A stretch of DNA of 20,857 bases from Elusimicrobia bacterium UBA4817 (GTDB lineage: Bacteria > Elusimicrobiota > UBA8919), in NCBI GenBank assembly GCA_002402375.1, contig DHFT01000053.1:1-20857 (forward strand), read 5' to 3'. This document shows, one piece after another, positions 20,823-20,857 of the stretch; within the stretch, counting starts at the first letter, position 1; each line of letters opens with the position of its first letter. The notes under the pieces were generated by a model. It ran no database searches. It was given only the letters and a program-made list of their open reading frames with translations, and was not told where the DNA came from. Made by a program: the position numbers and the translations under genes.

Positions 20823-20857
20823 TTCTCCATACCTTGTATATTAACTGGTGTTAGTTC

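Overview
The window is a gene-dense, AT-rich chromosomal segment from an uncultured Gram-negative-type bacterium. An LptE-type outer-membrane LPS-assembly lipoprotein, a second lipobox protein and the order leuS-lptE-holA all point to a diderm. No 16S or other phylogenetic marker is present. The AT-rich coding, consensus TTGACA/TATAAT promoters and short tandem repeats running through reading frames recall metagenome genomes of Elusimicrobiota, Omnitrophota or Firestonebacteria type, but that placement is a guess.

Region 1 (1-9752) is one long plus-strand amino-acid block: hisH-hisA-hisF-hisI, then lepB, then trpE-trpG-(nuclease-like ORF)-trpD-trpC-trpB-trpF. Most junctions overlap or are very short. 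hisE and trpA are absent here, and trpB is of the TrpB2 type. Two related ~110-120 bp palindromic elements sit directly after the hisI and trpE stop codons and bracket lepB-trpE.

Region 2 (9753-11100) is accessory. It holds a small Cys-rich zinc-ribbon protein, then a consensus promoter with a ~310 nt highly structured leader (possibly a separate small RNA). These are followed by a PEGA-like lipoprotein gene flanked by a perfect 16-bp inverted repeat and closed by a terminator.

Region 3 (11100-15920) begins at a promoter whose predicted start coincides with the first ATG (a possible leaderless mRNA). It continues with a DUF5674-like gene, an overlapping hypothetical gene, leuS, lptE and holA. 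The last three keep the order known from proteobacteria.

Region 4 (15891-20857) has rpsT on the minus strand (convergent with and overlapping holA), then murJ, a C-terminally short uvrC, a secreted lytic transglycosylase, a minimal MGMT-domain gene, and a cold-shock gene with its own promoter and terminator.

The most unusual property is a set of short tandem repeats, mostly 7-bp units of the form AAG(T/G)NNN on one strand. They are embedded in reading frames of hisH, hisF, leuS (also an 8-bp version), lptE, the transglycosylase and the MGMT gene. In hisF they encode about 28 extra residues beginning three residues after a catalytic Asp. In lptE and the transglycosylase they encode the hydrophobic core of the signal peptide. 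A second repeat family (ACGCAGATT / ACACAGATG) supplies both the premature end of uvrC and the start codon of the transglycosylase, and forms the leader of rpsT.
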